Assembly: GCA_037576215.1 (NCBI GenBank)
Contig: JBANDB010000004.1
Span: 2,046,001 to 2,110,000, forward strand
Direction: 5' to 3'
Source: Armillaria gallica
Lineage: Eukaryota > Basidiomycota > Agaricomycetes > Agaricales > Physalacriaceae
Length of the DNA: 64,000 bases
Shown piece after piece: positions 20,012 to 33,449 of the stretch; positions within the stretch are counted from its first letter, which is position 1; each line of letters opens with the position of its first letter. The translations under genes were made by a program, and so were the position numbers. Under the pieces are notes generated by a model. The model saw nothing but the letters and a program-made list of their open reading frames with translations. It searched no databases and was not told where the DNA came from.

Positions 20012-20689
20012 GATCTTATACTTCGGATAAGCGAATGATATGAACCCAAATAACATGTACTCATTTGTTTTGCGACACAGAGAATCAGACAAAGTATCAT
20101 TTGCATAAGGATTCATTAAGACTAAAGGCCTACTTATTACGGATCCTAGGCGGAACAGGATCATGATCCTCTGTTCTGAGTCTGAAATTCTGCTCGATTT
20201 TTGATTCAACTCGTGAAAAGAGTCCCTAGACTTTGGAGTTACCGCTAAAGTACGAATTGCTGTAAGTTGGCTGCGATTCCAGTACCGGCCCGATCATCCG
20301 ATGACTAGCATCGGTGCAAGCCGAACTTGTGCCGAATTGCTTCTTCATTGTTTACAAGCACGGTAGGCGCGTCGCCTGCAAGTAATTCAACAACTTGACA
20401 GTCTAGACGTCTACGAGTGTGAGCCTCAATCATTCTGTCTGTAGAGTAATAAGATCATAATCCTTCTAGAGAAAGTGACTCGAGTCTCATCCAGCGCCCC
20501 TGCGTAAGTATTCTTGTGCACAACTCAGCACGAGGCTTGAATCTAAAAGTATTTCTCAGTCATTTGTGTACACAACAGCAGAGGTGTTTGCGTACACAAT
20601 CTTCTCCTGTAGCTACAGGGTTTTGTGTACAAGACGCTCCCCTGTAACTACAGGGTTTTGTACACAACGGTACAGCTTCGGAGGATTCT
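20012..20689. other. Intergenic region between tandem paralogues
   Basis: No gene is seen. It holds the two CCTGTARCTACAGGGTTTTG palindromic repeats described separately. Confidence 0.6.
20590..20663. repeat. Two copies of a palindromic repeat about 35 bp apart
   Basis: CCTGTAGCTACAGG (20606-20619) and CCTGTAACTACAGG (20641-20654) are each followed by GTTTTGT and flanked by GTACACAA/GTACAAG stretches. A related palindrome, CCTGTAATTACAGG, lies at 13730-13743 inside the end of the 3.9 kb insertion. They could be MITE remnants or protein-binding sites upstream of the second paralogue. Confidence 0.5.
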
Positions 20690-20860
20690 ACCGATCCAGC
20701 CCCCTTCGAGCCGCTGTCTGCCGTCATTATTAATGATGCCCATGAATTTATTCATCGCTGCCAGGACACCCAGCGTTTGCTCCCAGCGATTTTTTCTTCC
20801 TCCCAGCGAGCATTTTCAATGAACTGGATGACACGAGGCAAATGGACTTTTCTCGAAGCC

Positions 20861-20868
20861 TTATAATC
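20861..20868 (+). promoter_or_regulatory. TATA-like element of the second tandem paralogue
   Basis: CTTATAATC lies about 80 bp upstream of the ATG at 20945. It is in the same relative context as the element at 18751. Confidence 0.45.
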
Positions 20869-20944
20869 AGGCTGGCATTGTCAAAACCCCAAAACGCCTC
20901 TTGCCCTCCCGTTCAACGTCGCCGCCGCTCTTCCCCTGTTAAAG

Positions 20945-22081
20945 ATGTCTGGATCTATCTTCTCGGTGTGTATTTTCTTTCCTCACTTAACGCCATCGCT
21001 CTTTACAGGGATCCCTCCCTGCGATAGGTCATCACTCGTACACCTCTCACAGAATGGGATGCTCCTAGCGTACCTCACGATACGTCGGTGACTGACTCGT
21101 ATGATGGGACTGCTCCGAAACGCTTCAAGGCTTCTATCGACGTCTCCGTAGACACTCAACAAAGCGAGGTACTAGTCTCTGAGCTTGCGTTGCGCGCATT
21201 AGTGTCCGACTTATTTACCGCGAACAGCTTGAAAAATACTTGGCCCATCTTTCTCAGGTGGAGGGATACAATGCCGATGACACTCATCAGGTTGGTTCTC
21301 ACCGTCAGCTATCGATCTCGGTCACTCACGACTTATCGCCCAGGGTGTTGGTTCCACCACCGATGCTACACTGTCACTTGCAGAGACGGCCACTGGAATT
21401 TCCCATGCTGAGGTTCGCCACTATCTATCTTCTCACGTCTTAATCCCCAATGCTCAGTTGATTGTCCATTTCTAGGCAGCTGATATCGTTGAACGACCTC
21501 GTTTTCAGGGAGACTATGACTTATTCACCATGGACTGCCAGTTTCTCCGGAAGATATACATGGGATATGAGGAACCAGACCACAAAGCGTTGTACGAAGC
21601 CCTTCTTAGCCGCCAGGCTACGGGATGTGCCAAAGCATATGCCATCCTTCGCAAGGGACTCCGGGAGAACGGTAACGCGGTGTTTGCAGACGTCCGCGAT
21701 CCCAGGACATGTATACCCATCACCCTTCGTCTGACCCTCGTTTCCGAGATCGATATAACCTACACCGAGGAAGAACTCGACTTTTTCGTAGATCGGAACC
21801 ACCATCTTCGCACCAATGTCCCTGGTGTCTTTGCCAACTTAGACTTCGGTCGCGAGTATCACTGTTCGTCGGAGGGAAGATTCCTCATGAACCGGTGTTG
21901 GGCAAGGACGCAGCCTGACGGTTCGGTAGTTGAGTTGTTCGAAGGGTACATGGAATTCAAGGTCGATAACGAGATGTACTTTCTCGGGCGACGTGGGGAT
22001 GATATCAACTTGGTCCAGCATGCCTTTTGGGCCATTCGCAATCTGCCAGTTGGACGAGGTGGACTTGGATGGTTTGAATGA
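20945..22081 (+). CDS. Unrecognised protein, tandem paralogue 2 (five exons, 299 residues)
   Basis: Exons are 20945-20965, 21028-21168, 21228-21290, 21344-21412 and 21476-22081, all phase 0. It matches paralogue 1 along its length (FLRKIYMGYEEPDHKALYEA, NAVFADVRDPRTCIPI, EGRFLMNRCWARTQPDGSVV, MYFLGRRGDDINLVQHAFW). After AIRN the frame gives LPVGRGGLGWFE and stops. The other frame continues with an acidic stretch (LDEVDLDGLNDDEGTFDY) resembling the paralogue 1 tail, so a one-base indel near 22050 has changed the C-terminus. The rest is intact. It lies about 930 bp downstream of its paralogue with a similar promoter, so this is a local tandem duplication. Confidence 0.78.
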
Positions 22082-22209
22082 CGATGAGGGCACGTTTGAC
22101 TATAGTTTTCTACTTTGGTTATGCCGAATAAAAATCCAAGTTACCCGCGATACGTATACATGAACCAGAATGGAGAAGATAGTAAGATCGAAAATAGGCC
22201 TTCGCGTTT

Positions 22210-22737
22210 CTACGGTTCGTCCATGCCAACAAAGCTTTCTACACCGCTCATCACACCCCCAACAATCCCAGCCCCCTCCTCTGAAGGATGTCCATGCGAG
22301 TTTCCCTGCGGTTCTTTGAGGAGTTCATCAACCACTGGGCTCCCTGTCTCTTTCTCCTTCAATGCGCTCAAGCTTGCCGGGGGAACGTATTCCCTGACTG
22401 CCCCTGCGATAGCCCTGGCAAGATCCTTCGAAGGCACTCCCAATGCCTCGGCAAGTGCATTGATACGATCCTCGACACCTTCCACTCGCCCGTGCTGCGC
22501 TCCGTGCTCCGTTTTGATACCGCTTGGTCGCTTTCCAGTAGAAAGGTTCCACCAACCACCCACTTCCGTCTTCCACTGAACGACGCGATACGAATAGTAC
22601 ACTGTGAGGATGGCGCTTAAGAGGACGAGAAGGTATATGAGGCGACTGAGACGCGTCGAGGACAGCGGTGCAGATACTGGTTTGAGGAGATTGCCGTTTT
22701 GTTTCATTTTTGTTTGTGAACTGGATCTCGACGACAT
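22210..22737 (-). CDS. Small single-pass membrane protein, hypothetical
   Basis: I chose the ATG at 22737 (MSSRSSSQTKMKQNG). The upstream in-frame ATG at 22794 would bring translation into the short shared promoter. The protein has a Ser-rich N-terminus, one membrane segment (LIYLLVLLSAILTVYYSYRV, about residues 31-51), a WWNLSTGK stretch, then a helical region (VEGVEDRINALAEALGVPSK). It ends in a Gly-rich tail. It is divergent from the SPE3-LYS9 gene, with about 160 bp between starts. No family is recognised. Organelle membrane location is possible but not shown. Confidence 0.65.
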   Translation of the reverse strand: MSSRSSSQTKMKQNGNLLKPVSAPLSSTRLSRLIYLLVLLSAILTVYYSYRVVQWKTEVGGWWNLSTGKRPSGIKTEHGAQHGRVEGVEDRINALAEALGVPSKDLARAIAGAVREYVPPASLSALKEKETGSPVVDELLKEPQGNSHGHPSEEGAGIVGGVMSGVESFVGMDEP

Positions 22738-22898
22738 GGCTGCAAAAGCTGAGAAAAAAGCACCATCGCCGTCGTATTTAAACCTCTGCGTCATGGCTCT
22801 ACGTCATTGGCGCGGATAGATCACGTGCTTGGCGCGTCCAAATCGAGTCAGAATTAGATTTTTGAAAAATTTCGATTCCATCTTTATCTGCAACCACC
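22738..22898. promoter_or_regulatory. Divergent promoter region with CACGTG site
   Basis: This 160 bp region separates the two divergent starts. It contains TATTTAAA (about 22777) and CACGTG (about 22822), an E-box/bHLH-type palindrome. Shared regulation of the two genes is an inference. Confidence 0.4.
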
Positions 22899-25419
<2,521 letters not shown>

Positions 25420-25586
25420 AGATAGATGAAGAGAAAGAAGTATCAAAAAGACCCCTACATTTTGCAAGTGTAGCACTCGGCTAGAAGAACAGACTATTTT
25501 TGTATATCATGACACGTTTGCTAGGTCGCGCTGCGCTGCCGATGGGAGACGTATGCGTGACTGCGGACGTTGGTCCGATCCGATCA

Positions 25587-25595
25587 TATAAAGGG
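25587..25595 (+). promoter_or_regulatory. TATA box of the AIF-like gene
   Basis: GATCATATAAAGG lies about 63 bp upstream of the ATG at 25650. The same GATCATATAAAGG string occurs at 38864-38876 before the paralogous AIF-like gene. Confidence 0.6.
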
Positions 25596-25649
25596 GTTTA
25601 CGTCCCCGGTAAAATTGAAGTAATCCTTACTTGACTCGTATACTTGAAA

Positions 25650-27120
25650 ATGTTTCGACGGTTACAACGATCTTCTGTGCCAGCAGAGGAATCTACTTGT
25701 CCAAAACCCAATATCGTAGTCATTGGAGGCAGTTATGTTGGTAAGTTGCCCGGTTTGCTTTTACGCTTTTCCATTTCTCATCGGTTATAGGCGGATCTGT
25801 GGTCGATCTCCTCTCATCCTCCCTTCATCGAACGCACAATATTGTGCTCATAGAGAAGAATTCTCACTTCCAGGTTCGTGTATCATCTATACGTTCAAAA
25901 TTGTCGCTGAAACCAGCATGATGATGCAGCATCTCTTTGCTTTTCCCCGTGTAAGCGTTGTCCCCGGTTTTGAGAACAGAGCCTTTGTTCCATTCACAAA
26001 TGCTTTCCATGCCAGTCCGCCTGGTTCCACCTCTGTGATACATGCTATCGCAGAGAAGATTCTCCCTGGCCAAGTCGTGCTGGATAATGGACAGTCTGTA
26101 TCTTACGAATATTTGGTACTTGCTACAGGAACAGGCAATCCTGGACGTCTTGTATCGAGCCAGAAGGCCGTAGAGACGAAGCACTTTCGAGATCTCCAGG
26201 AAAGTATAGCCAAGGCGTCGCATATCACGGTCATTGGAGGTGGGGCGTATGGTATCCGTGAGTTATGGCGTGTCTTTTGAGCTTGAGCACGCGTTTATTG
26301 ACAATTCATTCACAGAGACTGCGATGGACATCAAAGATCATGCTCCGTCAAAAAAGGTCACGGTCATACATTCTCGGCCCAATTTGATGAGCCGGTTCCA
26401 TCCTAAACTGCACGAGATCGTGATGGAGAAATTCAAGGCTAATGGTATTGAGACGGTCCTCGGTCAACGAGTGACCATACCGGAGGAGGGTTTCCCCAAT
26501 GATGGCTCAGAGTTCGTTATATCTCTGGCGGATGGGACGGAGGTGAAGACGGAGCTAGCGGTTGGTTGTGTTCGTTATCACGGGTGATAGCGATGCTGAT
26601 GTTATTCCAGATTGTTTGCATCGGTGCCGTCCCTCTGAGCGCGCCTTTGCTTGCTTTATCCCCGTCATCTGTCGATCCACAAACGAAGTATATCAAAGTA
26701 AAACCGACCCTCCAAATTGCAGACTCCAGCTACCCGAACGTGTTCGCTATCGGAGATGTCGCAGATACTGGAGCACACAAAGCTGCACGTCCAGGGATGT
26801 CGCAGGCCAAGGTCGCTTCGCATAATATAGAAACGCTCATAAAGGGCAAAAACTCGGATCTGCAAACATATTACGCAGATACGCCGGGTATAGGCTTATC
26901 GTTGGGATTTGTGAGTTCATTGCCCTTGATCGTTTTTCCTGGTACTCACGAGACTATTGGCCAGCATTCGAAAGTCAGATTCAGGAATCCGTCGACGCCT
27001 GACGGTGAACCGTCTTGGAGACAGGCTTTCAAACCGTTCAAGACTAAGGGTAATATGGACGCAGGTTGTCGGAAAGTGTGGGATCGACGAGCACCTGGTG
27101 TGAAAGACTATGATCTGTAG
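25650..27120 (+). CDS. AIF-like FAD/NAD(P)H oxidoreductase, copy 1 (400 residues)
   Basis: Exons are 25650-25740, 25791-25873, 25930-26257, 26316-26560, 26611-26910 and 26965-27120. It is a pyridine nucleotide-disulphide oxidoreductase of the AIF/AMID (FSP1-like) type. It shows the FAD Rossmann motif NIVVIGGSYVGG, FPRVSVVPGFENRAFVPF, LVLATGTG, the NAD(P)H Rossmann motif ITVIGGGAYGI, and the second FAD motif VFAIGDVADTGAHKAARP. Such enzymes oxidise NAD(P)H, and relatives act in cell death or quinone reduction. The N-terminus is short and shows no clear mitochondrial presequence. Intron positions match those of the copy at 38961. The ORF is intact. The neighbour downstream is a HET-domain pseudogene. 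Confidence 0.88.
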
Positions 27121-28176
27121 AGACCCTGTTCGGACTGGGAATCATTCAATTAGAGGTTCCCTGAATAAATGAGTCACTCTTTGACCCTCACAGTTCACAT
27201 GACTGAAAATTGGGTTGCTATTCCAGAAAGGTCCACAAAGCGCTGATTTTCGAAGATGCATCAGTGCATCAGTAGCGAGCCCTGCACGATACATTTCGGC
27301 CCAGGATTCGTATACTCTACCTCCAATCAACGTCGTTGCCGGGGGGACACGTACCACGTCTAGCGATCAGTTCGGGCTGAGATATTTATCGCACCTGACA
27401 GGGATATATCGTCACTTGAGGAGTCGACCAGTGCATTAACCTGCCACTGTTGTATAGGCGCTCCAAGGCCTGCCCCAGATGCTCGGTCTTCTAGCTCAAG
27501 CGGAAGCGACATTTCCAAGAGGCTTTGGGTCGAGGTCTTCAACGAGTTGGAAGAGTTTACACGGTCGTCGGTTGATATCTTTACTAAATCATGGACCATG
27601 GTCATGGAGTCTGGAGTCTGCATAAGGTGTGTGTTGGGTTCGCTTCTTTGCCACTTTGACTAAGGTCTGTGTAGAGATGACGACCATTGAGGAGTACACA
27701 TTCCCTAGAACATCCTCAGTGTCTCAATTGTTAATCGCAGTTCAGTAACTCAGTGAAGCACAACATCCTTGTCCAATTCCAACGATAGTTCTTGCTATGC
27801 GAGCCGTCGGAATCAACTGGCTCCGAACCCGTTACTTACCGTACTCGTAGCTTTCCTTTCTTTACCGTTTACCACCATGCTAACATACATAGGTTAAACG
27901 AGTTGATCTTTTCGTCCCCTCCCGTGCTCGAACTTCATCAGTCGGATTCTCACAAGATTTTAATGCAGCTGTTATATCATATCTTATATATAATGTGCAT
28001 CGCCCAAGGGCCGATCTACAGTTGTGTCGACTTGGGCAACGAGGCGAGACTTAACTCTGTCTCCGCAGCGACAATACCAGGGAAATGTACAAGATTAATG
28101 AAGAGGATTCGCATTTGATGCATATTACATAGTGGTAACGTGTTCAGAAACCATCACATATGTTGAGTACTTTATG
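27121..28176. other. Intergenic region; 27121-27390 is duplicated at 38362-38757
   Basis: No gene supported. The first 270 bp are the downstream flank of AIF copy 1 and recur after the AIF fragment at 37843. A stretch near 27700 (TCTCAATTGTTAATCGCAGT) resembles 34771-34790, hinting at a wider old duplication. Confidence 0.55.
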
Positions 28177-29774
28177 TCAAATGAGAATGGTACGGGACCT
28201 TTGCGCGATTCCAGATTCATCCAACAGGCCCATGACGTGCCCTGCATTGGTTAATTGGAACACCGAAAGTTTTTCGAACTTCTGGCCTGATTCGCTAAGT
28301 TTCCCGACCACCCAATATTGCTTGGAATTCTCGCCTCCTGATTTAGCGGATTCTGGTGACCATGGGTCACTGCCTATCAGCGTGTAAGAGTCTTCAGGTA
28401 TTGGGTGCTGATGAGCGGCGGCAATGTCGAACGTATGACTGTTCCCTTTGAGATCTTTGACAATCAACTTCCCACGTCGCAAGCGCCCTTCTGGGTCTTT
28501 CTCGTGTAGTCCTTCCAGACAGCCCTGTTCTATGCAGTATCCATTATAGACGTCGGCATCCTTGTCATCCCGATCAACCTTGTCATACAGCTGAATCCCC
28601 TCCATTGACGGAGGGTTTTCGGTCATAACCTGGTTCCACGATGGTCCCCATCGTTTGCGTCCTTCCCCAGGTTCGGGATACAGGAAAAGAAGTTGTGCCC
28701 GGTATCTCTCGTCCATTGTATCCACCAGCATTGACCATGCATCCTCCGAACTCTTGGCCTCATAGTACGCGGGTATCTTCCGTGAATGTAGAAGATATGC
28801 CAACCCGGCAACTCGATCCACAGCATGGGTCGACACTCGACCCTCCATATGCCGCAGCACATTAAACACAGGAGACCTATAGAGGTGTACCAATGCCGAC
28901 AGCTGCTCACAAAATCTCGTTCTAACATCCTCTTCAAGTATCGCCAAGTTTTGCTGCTCGGAGTCGCCACCCACTGTGTCTCCGCCGATGATATAGCTCT
29001 CATTGAGCTGTTGTATAACCACGCGCGTCTAAACCAGGATCGAGTGCCCGCAAAATCATCCATACTGTACCGAAATGGCAGTCCCAGTCCACTGAAGTAG
29101 CAGACCACTGTTTTGGCTGTCTTATACACGTTTCCAACAGTGCGGACATCGAGCTTCCACTCATCCTCGCACAGATCGTCCCTCAGTCCGCCTCTGCGTC
29201 TCAAGCAAAGAACATCCAACCATACGTATTCTGCTCCTAGATTCAGCAATTCGATTCTGATGAGATCCAGGTTGGCATCGTTTGGGATGGGTACAGGCCA
29301 TTCGCTTCCGTTGATGGGCGTCCAAATTTCAGGTCGATCTTCCTCATCCCTCCAAGCATGGGATATTGCCCATATATTCGACCAGTGCTCACGCGGAATA
29401 ATCCAATGTGGCACCACCCGATTGCTATAGAGATCCCAGACGCGACGAGGTGGAACATGTAGGTTGACAATCTGGCTACCGACAACTGCTTTTTGTCGTA
29501 ATTCCTGATCTTTGTTTTTATGAATGTTTAGGTCGCCTCGGATATTCCAGTTGTCATACCATCTCCGACGGAGGTAGGCATATGCAGTGCCAAAATCATC
29601 GCCCTGCGATATGAAAGATTTAAGAAGGGAGGAGAGATCTGCGTCCAGAGTGTAGGCGGTTCCGAGGGTAGCGTTGAGCCCTTCTAAGAGTCCATCGACA
29701 CCTAGATCGGCGCAGGGAGTATCAGCGACAGCGAGAGGAGGATCGGTCGGGGATCGTGACGATATAGGCCGCAC
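28177..29774 (-). pseudogene. HET-domain protein, frameshifted copy
   Basis: It begins MRPISSRSPTDPP and shares the whole layout of the intact gene at 35607-37145: NATLGTAYTLDADLSSLL, WDLYSNRVVPHWI, then HET motifs WAISHAW and EYVWLDVLCLRRR, then SWFRRAW. After RAW, near 29020, the frame must shift by one base to continue as QQLNESYIIGGD, EDVRTRFCEQLSAL and HAVDRVAGLAYLL. That frame runs to the end at 28177. A single-base deletion explains this, and no intron fits. HET domains act in heterokaryon incompatibility and induce cell death when triggered. This copy would give a HET domain cut short after its third motif. Confidence 0.85.
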
Positions 29775-30702
29775 GACATAATGATATGGTATGTGATCGG
29801 AAGAGGAGCATATGACGATTTTTGTACTGATGTAAGTCCGTTGCTTTAGAACTGCAATGCACGAGATATTTCGGCCCGTCTCGGTGGAGGCGGAGATGGT
29901 AACTTCAGGAAGAGTTTTCTAGAATAATTCACTATTCATCACGGAAACTAAGTTTTGTTTCTGTCTTGACATACTGTTTTGGCCAGGGTGGTTCCAAGAT
30001 GATAGGTGATCTGAGCCTCCAGTTCTGGAGCCGGCTCTGGGACGTTGTCTGACGTCTCGGAGACAACGCTGCGGGATTCAGAACACTCATTAGGAGTATT
30101 CTTATCCAATTGGGCAGCGAAAGCAGTGGGGCGCAAACAACTCAGAACCAACTTCACACCATCGCGTAGTATGTTGAACTTTTCTAAGTAGCATAATTGG
30201 AACGACTTCAGACTATGTAAAACAGCGGAAGTAATCCCACACATACCATTGACCATTGTACAGTGTGTGTGTTCGGCCAAGCGTCAGTGAGATAAATCAA
30301 GACAATATGGCGCCAGGGTAGTTGCATTGAGGTCTGACAGTCGTTCCCAGCCTAAGCGCGTGGAAATTTGATGCGTGTTTTCCACGTGAAAGCTAGACGC
30401 CGCCGAGGGCATCGGGTCCGGGTCCATCGTCCACTTTGCCATTAGTGTTATCTATGCCCGCCAGTGGTCCCCATTGGACTGTGCCGTGTACTTTTCTACC
30501 TATGGATATTGAACTTGTCCAAACAAGTCCCCAGAAAAATAATCATGTTTGAAGCAGCTGGCAGTCTAGTGTGTAATGGCAGTAGATTGTACAAAGTTGA
30601 CCGTTAGGACCATGTACATAAATATAATCAGCTTGTGCACACGGCTCTTGAGTTGAAATAAGCCATCGTATTACAAAAAGATCTACCAGTACATTGCCTG
30701 CC
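29775..30702. other. Intergenic region; 29780-29930 resembles the HET2 promoter
   Basis: Stretches such as GGAACTGCAAT and GTGACTTCGGGAAGAGTTT near 37170-37230 have counterparts here (GAACTGCAATG; GTAACTTCAGGAAGAGTTT), so the two HET genes were duplicated with their promoters. A 110-codon minus-strand ORF (29948-30280) has no recognisable domain, and I do not support it as a gene. Confidence 0.5.
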
Positions 30703-33391
30703 TTACGCGGTGCTCCTAGGATCAGCTAGCAGTTCCAGTGGAATATCTGCCTTTTCAAGAAGCAGGTCAGGAACACGACGAATATCCTCCATGTTATGAA
30801 GGCGACCCAATTCTTCCCTCTTATCGGCCATCCACTGTCGCAGTTGTTCGACAAATTCCTTCCATGTCGATTGGGGCATATCACTCTGGTAAATGGTTTT
30901 CAGAAGACGACCAATCGTCAGTAGGCCACTCGAATTGTACAGAAGCAGGCGGATAAGCATGGATAAGTGATCGGTAAATGGAGATTTTTTCGCGGAGTCC
31001 GGTAGGTGGAGAGGGTCGAAGGTATTTGTTTCGATCATCTGGTTTGCGACAAGATGAGCAAAGCCTGTAGTAGGAGCGAGCTCCTTTGGCGTCGCAGACT
31101 GTTCCAGCATAGCTCCAAACTTCCTGTCTAGGGCCTGTAATCCTCCTTCTTCCTCGAATATCTTCAACAATATTCCGCGATCTTTGAGCTCAAAGTATGG
31201 ACCGAAGAATCTGAGAAATTTAACCTGCGTATGACCTCTATCGGTGATGTACCCCTGATTGAAGAATGGGCCCACTATCCTCTCAATCACTTTCAGTTCC
31301 AAGTGCTGTGGCCACGAAGGCTTGTAACCTTTTGGTCGCACAGTTTTGTTGAGTGCAGTGCAGTGATTTGGTCGGGACCGGTATGAGCAGGACGACAAGA
31401 AAGACCGTATGGCATTGGTGAAGAATATCTCCGGTTGCGAATGCATGTCTGTAAGTGTGAATGCGTAGCGATCAGAGCAACAGAGAATTTCGAGTAGCGC
31501 TAAATGGGTATTTGAATCTTGTTCTTCAAGTTTCGGGAATATGCAGGACGAAGAGATGAGAAAGGCATTCTGGGCGTGAGATTTCTGATCTAGATACTGA
31601 GCGGGTAGCCTTTGAATGACTCGAATAGTATTTGAAATCCCGTGCACGAGGAGCTTGACATTTTGTGAGTTTTTCTCATCGCGCAGCTTGTAACCAAACA
31701 TTCTCATGACATCTACGAGATCTCCAGCGGCAGAGGAGTTGAAGAATGAACGTGTCATGATGGAAAGCCCATTGACGAGGGCTAGGGTAGCTTCGCTATC
31801 TTTGGACGATAAGTAATCCCGGAGAGGGCGACGTTTACTGGACGGTATGGGAAGCTGTTGAGATGGGTCCGGGGTTAAGCCTTTTCGCCAAGCTTCAATG
31901 AGCTTCGCCGCTAACTGTATCACCGACGAAGCAGATTCTGACGCATTAAGCGGAACCTTCCATTCTTCGTAATTAAGAAGGCAGGTCCATATTCCTTCGG
32001 GTAGGACAGTATTGTCCCCTTGGGAGTGGAGTATCGCAAGTAGACTGGATGTTGTATCCTTAGGAACTGTCTCTAGAATCTGATCTGGCCTCTTTGGAGA
32101 CGTGGCAGGCGAAGGGTGCGTTTCAAGCTCGAGACCACTGTGGCGTTCAAATATCTCGTCAATGATGTTGTCGGCATTCCCACGACGGCTGTCAAGATGA
32201 ATTCCGAGAGCGGCTTCAAGTGCTATTCGTTGGACTGATGTGTTCGATGACGTCGAATGCAGCCAAGAGATGGCTTCTGCATCAATAGCGTCCCGAACCT
32301 CTGCCAAATGAACACCCCGTCGCTCTGCGTCCCTCGTTGTATGAGGAATAGCATTATGATTTAAGGGGCCTCTGCAGCAAAGAAACCTTGAAATGTTATA
32401 GATAGTGCGATAAGTGCCAAACAGATAATCTGTCAGCGGAGTTTTGTATGGGCAATTGTAGTGGAAAAGGGGGAGGAAGAGAAAGACAAGGTATGCGGCA
32501 TATACAATGCCCGAAAGGGAGGCGACTGTGTATGCAATCACTGCATGAAGTGCAAAGAGATAGATGCATAGACCAGTAAAAAACAGGCCCAATGAGACGT
32601 GGAGAAGAATGGGAAGGAGTCCAATGATCATTGGAACTTGCCACTTCTCCAAACCCATATATCGGTACTGGCGAATCCGCCCTCGGCCGAGGGGGGAGAT
32701 GTCAGAAACGACAGAGATATACTGATGAAGCCATTGCTTAGTCAAAACTGCTACAAGCGCAGTAGTCAGACTAAGCGCCAGGCTGAAGAACCACAGGCTG
32801 TTAACCCAGACGTCTGCCAAAGATGGGGAGAATGATATGGCAGGGTAGAAAGGGGAGAGGGGAATTGAATAAACATCTGCCGCTGCCCGTTGGTACCCAA
32901 CAAGCTCGATGAGTAAAGACGCGGAGACAGCTGTATAATCTGGTTGCAGGTTTTGGGCAGTTTGAATGACAAAGGTCGACAGGATTGCAGAGAATAAACC
33001 AGCCTAGTCATGTGCGGCATTAGGGAAGAAATTGAGAGCATAGGTTCACGAGGCTTACAAAAACCAGAAGGACATCGATATTGTCCTTGTGCATTTCGAC
33101 CATCTCTTCGTCAAAGACGAGAGCCTCGTCGAGGTAGGTTAACCAAAACCTTCCTCTTGACGACATCTCTTGACCAACGACGTCCTTGCCATAACGTTTC
33201 GTGTAGTCGGTAGGGTCACCATTTGTCTTTCGAGTATCCTTTTTATGTATCCCAAAAGTTGTACCGGTACGGCGAATACCGATAGAAGCTGGTTTCTCTT
33301 GCGCACCGCCAGATTGCTCAGCAACACCAGTTGCGGCTTCCAGGTCGGGTTCAGGTTGGCCTGTATTTCTTGGGTTCGACATGTCTTGCAT
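30703..33391 (-). CDS. DUF6535-type membrane protein (877 residues)
   Basis: Exons are 33391-33059 and 33003-30703; the 55 bp intron is phase 0. The N-terminal 80 residues are polar (PDLEAATGVAEQSGGAQ), followed by FWLTYLDEALVFDEEMVEMHKDN. A membrane domain typical of agaricomycete DUF6535 proteins comes next: AGLFSAILSTFVIQ, GYQRAAADVYSIPLSP, ADVWVNSLWFFSLALSLTTA, LVAVLTKQWLHQYISV, QYRYMGLEKW, IIGLLPILLHVSLGLFFTGL. I count about four membrane segments. The C-terminal 600 residues are helical, with no known catalytic motif, and probably cytosolic. It lies between two HET genes on the same strand. Function of the family is not known to me. A 5'UTR intron (33449-33393) appears to end one base before the ATG. 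Confidence 0.85.
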
Positions 33392-33449
33392 TCTAATCAG
33401 TGTAGAATAAGTCTTCGGAGCAGTGGGAATGTGCGAGGAGGCAACTTAC

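Noticed and set aside
19505..20209. 234-codon minus-strand ORF
   Set aside because: It is the mirror frame of the last exon of tandem paralogue 1, whose plus-strand frame is conserved with paralogue 2.
25864..26223. 119-codon minus-strand ORF
   Set aside because: It is a shadow of AIF copy 1, exon 3.
29948..30280. 110-codon minus-strand ORF
   Set aside because: No motif, no neighbouring exon; plausible by chance.
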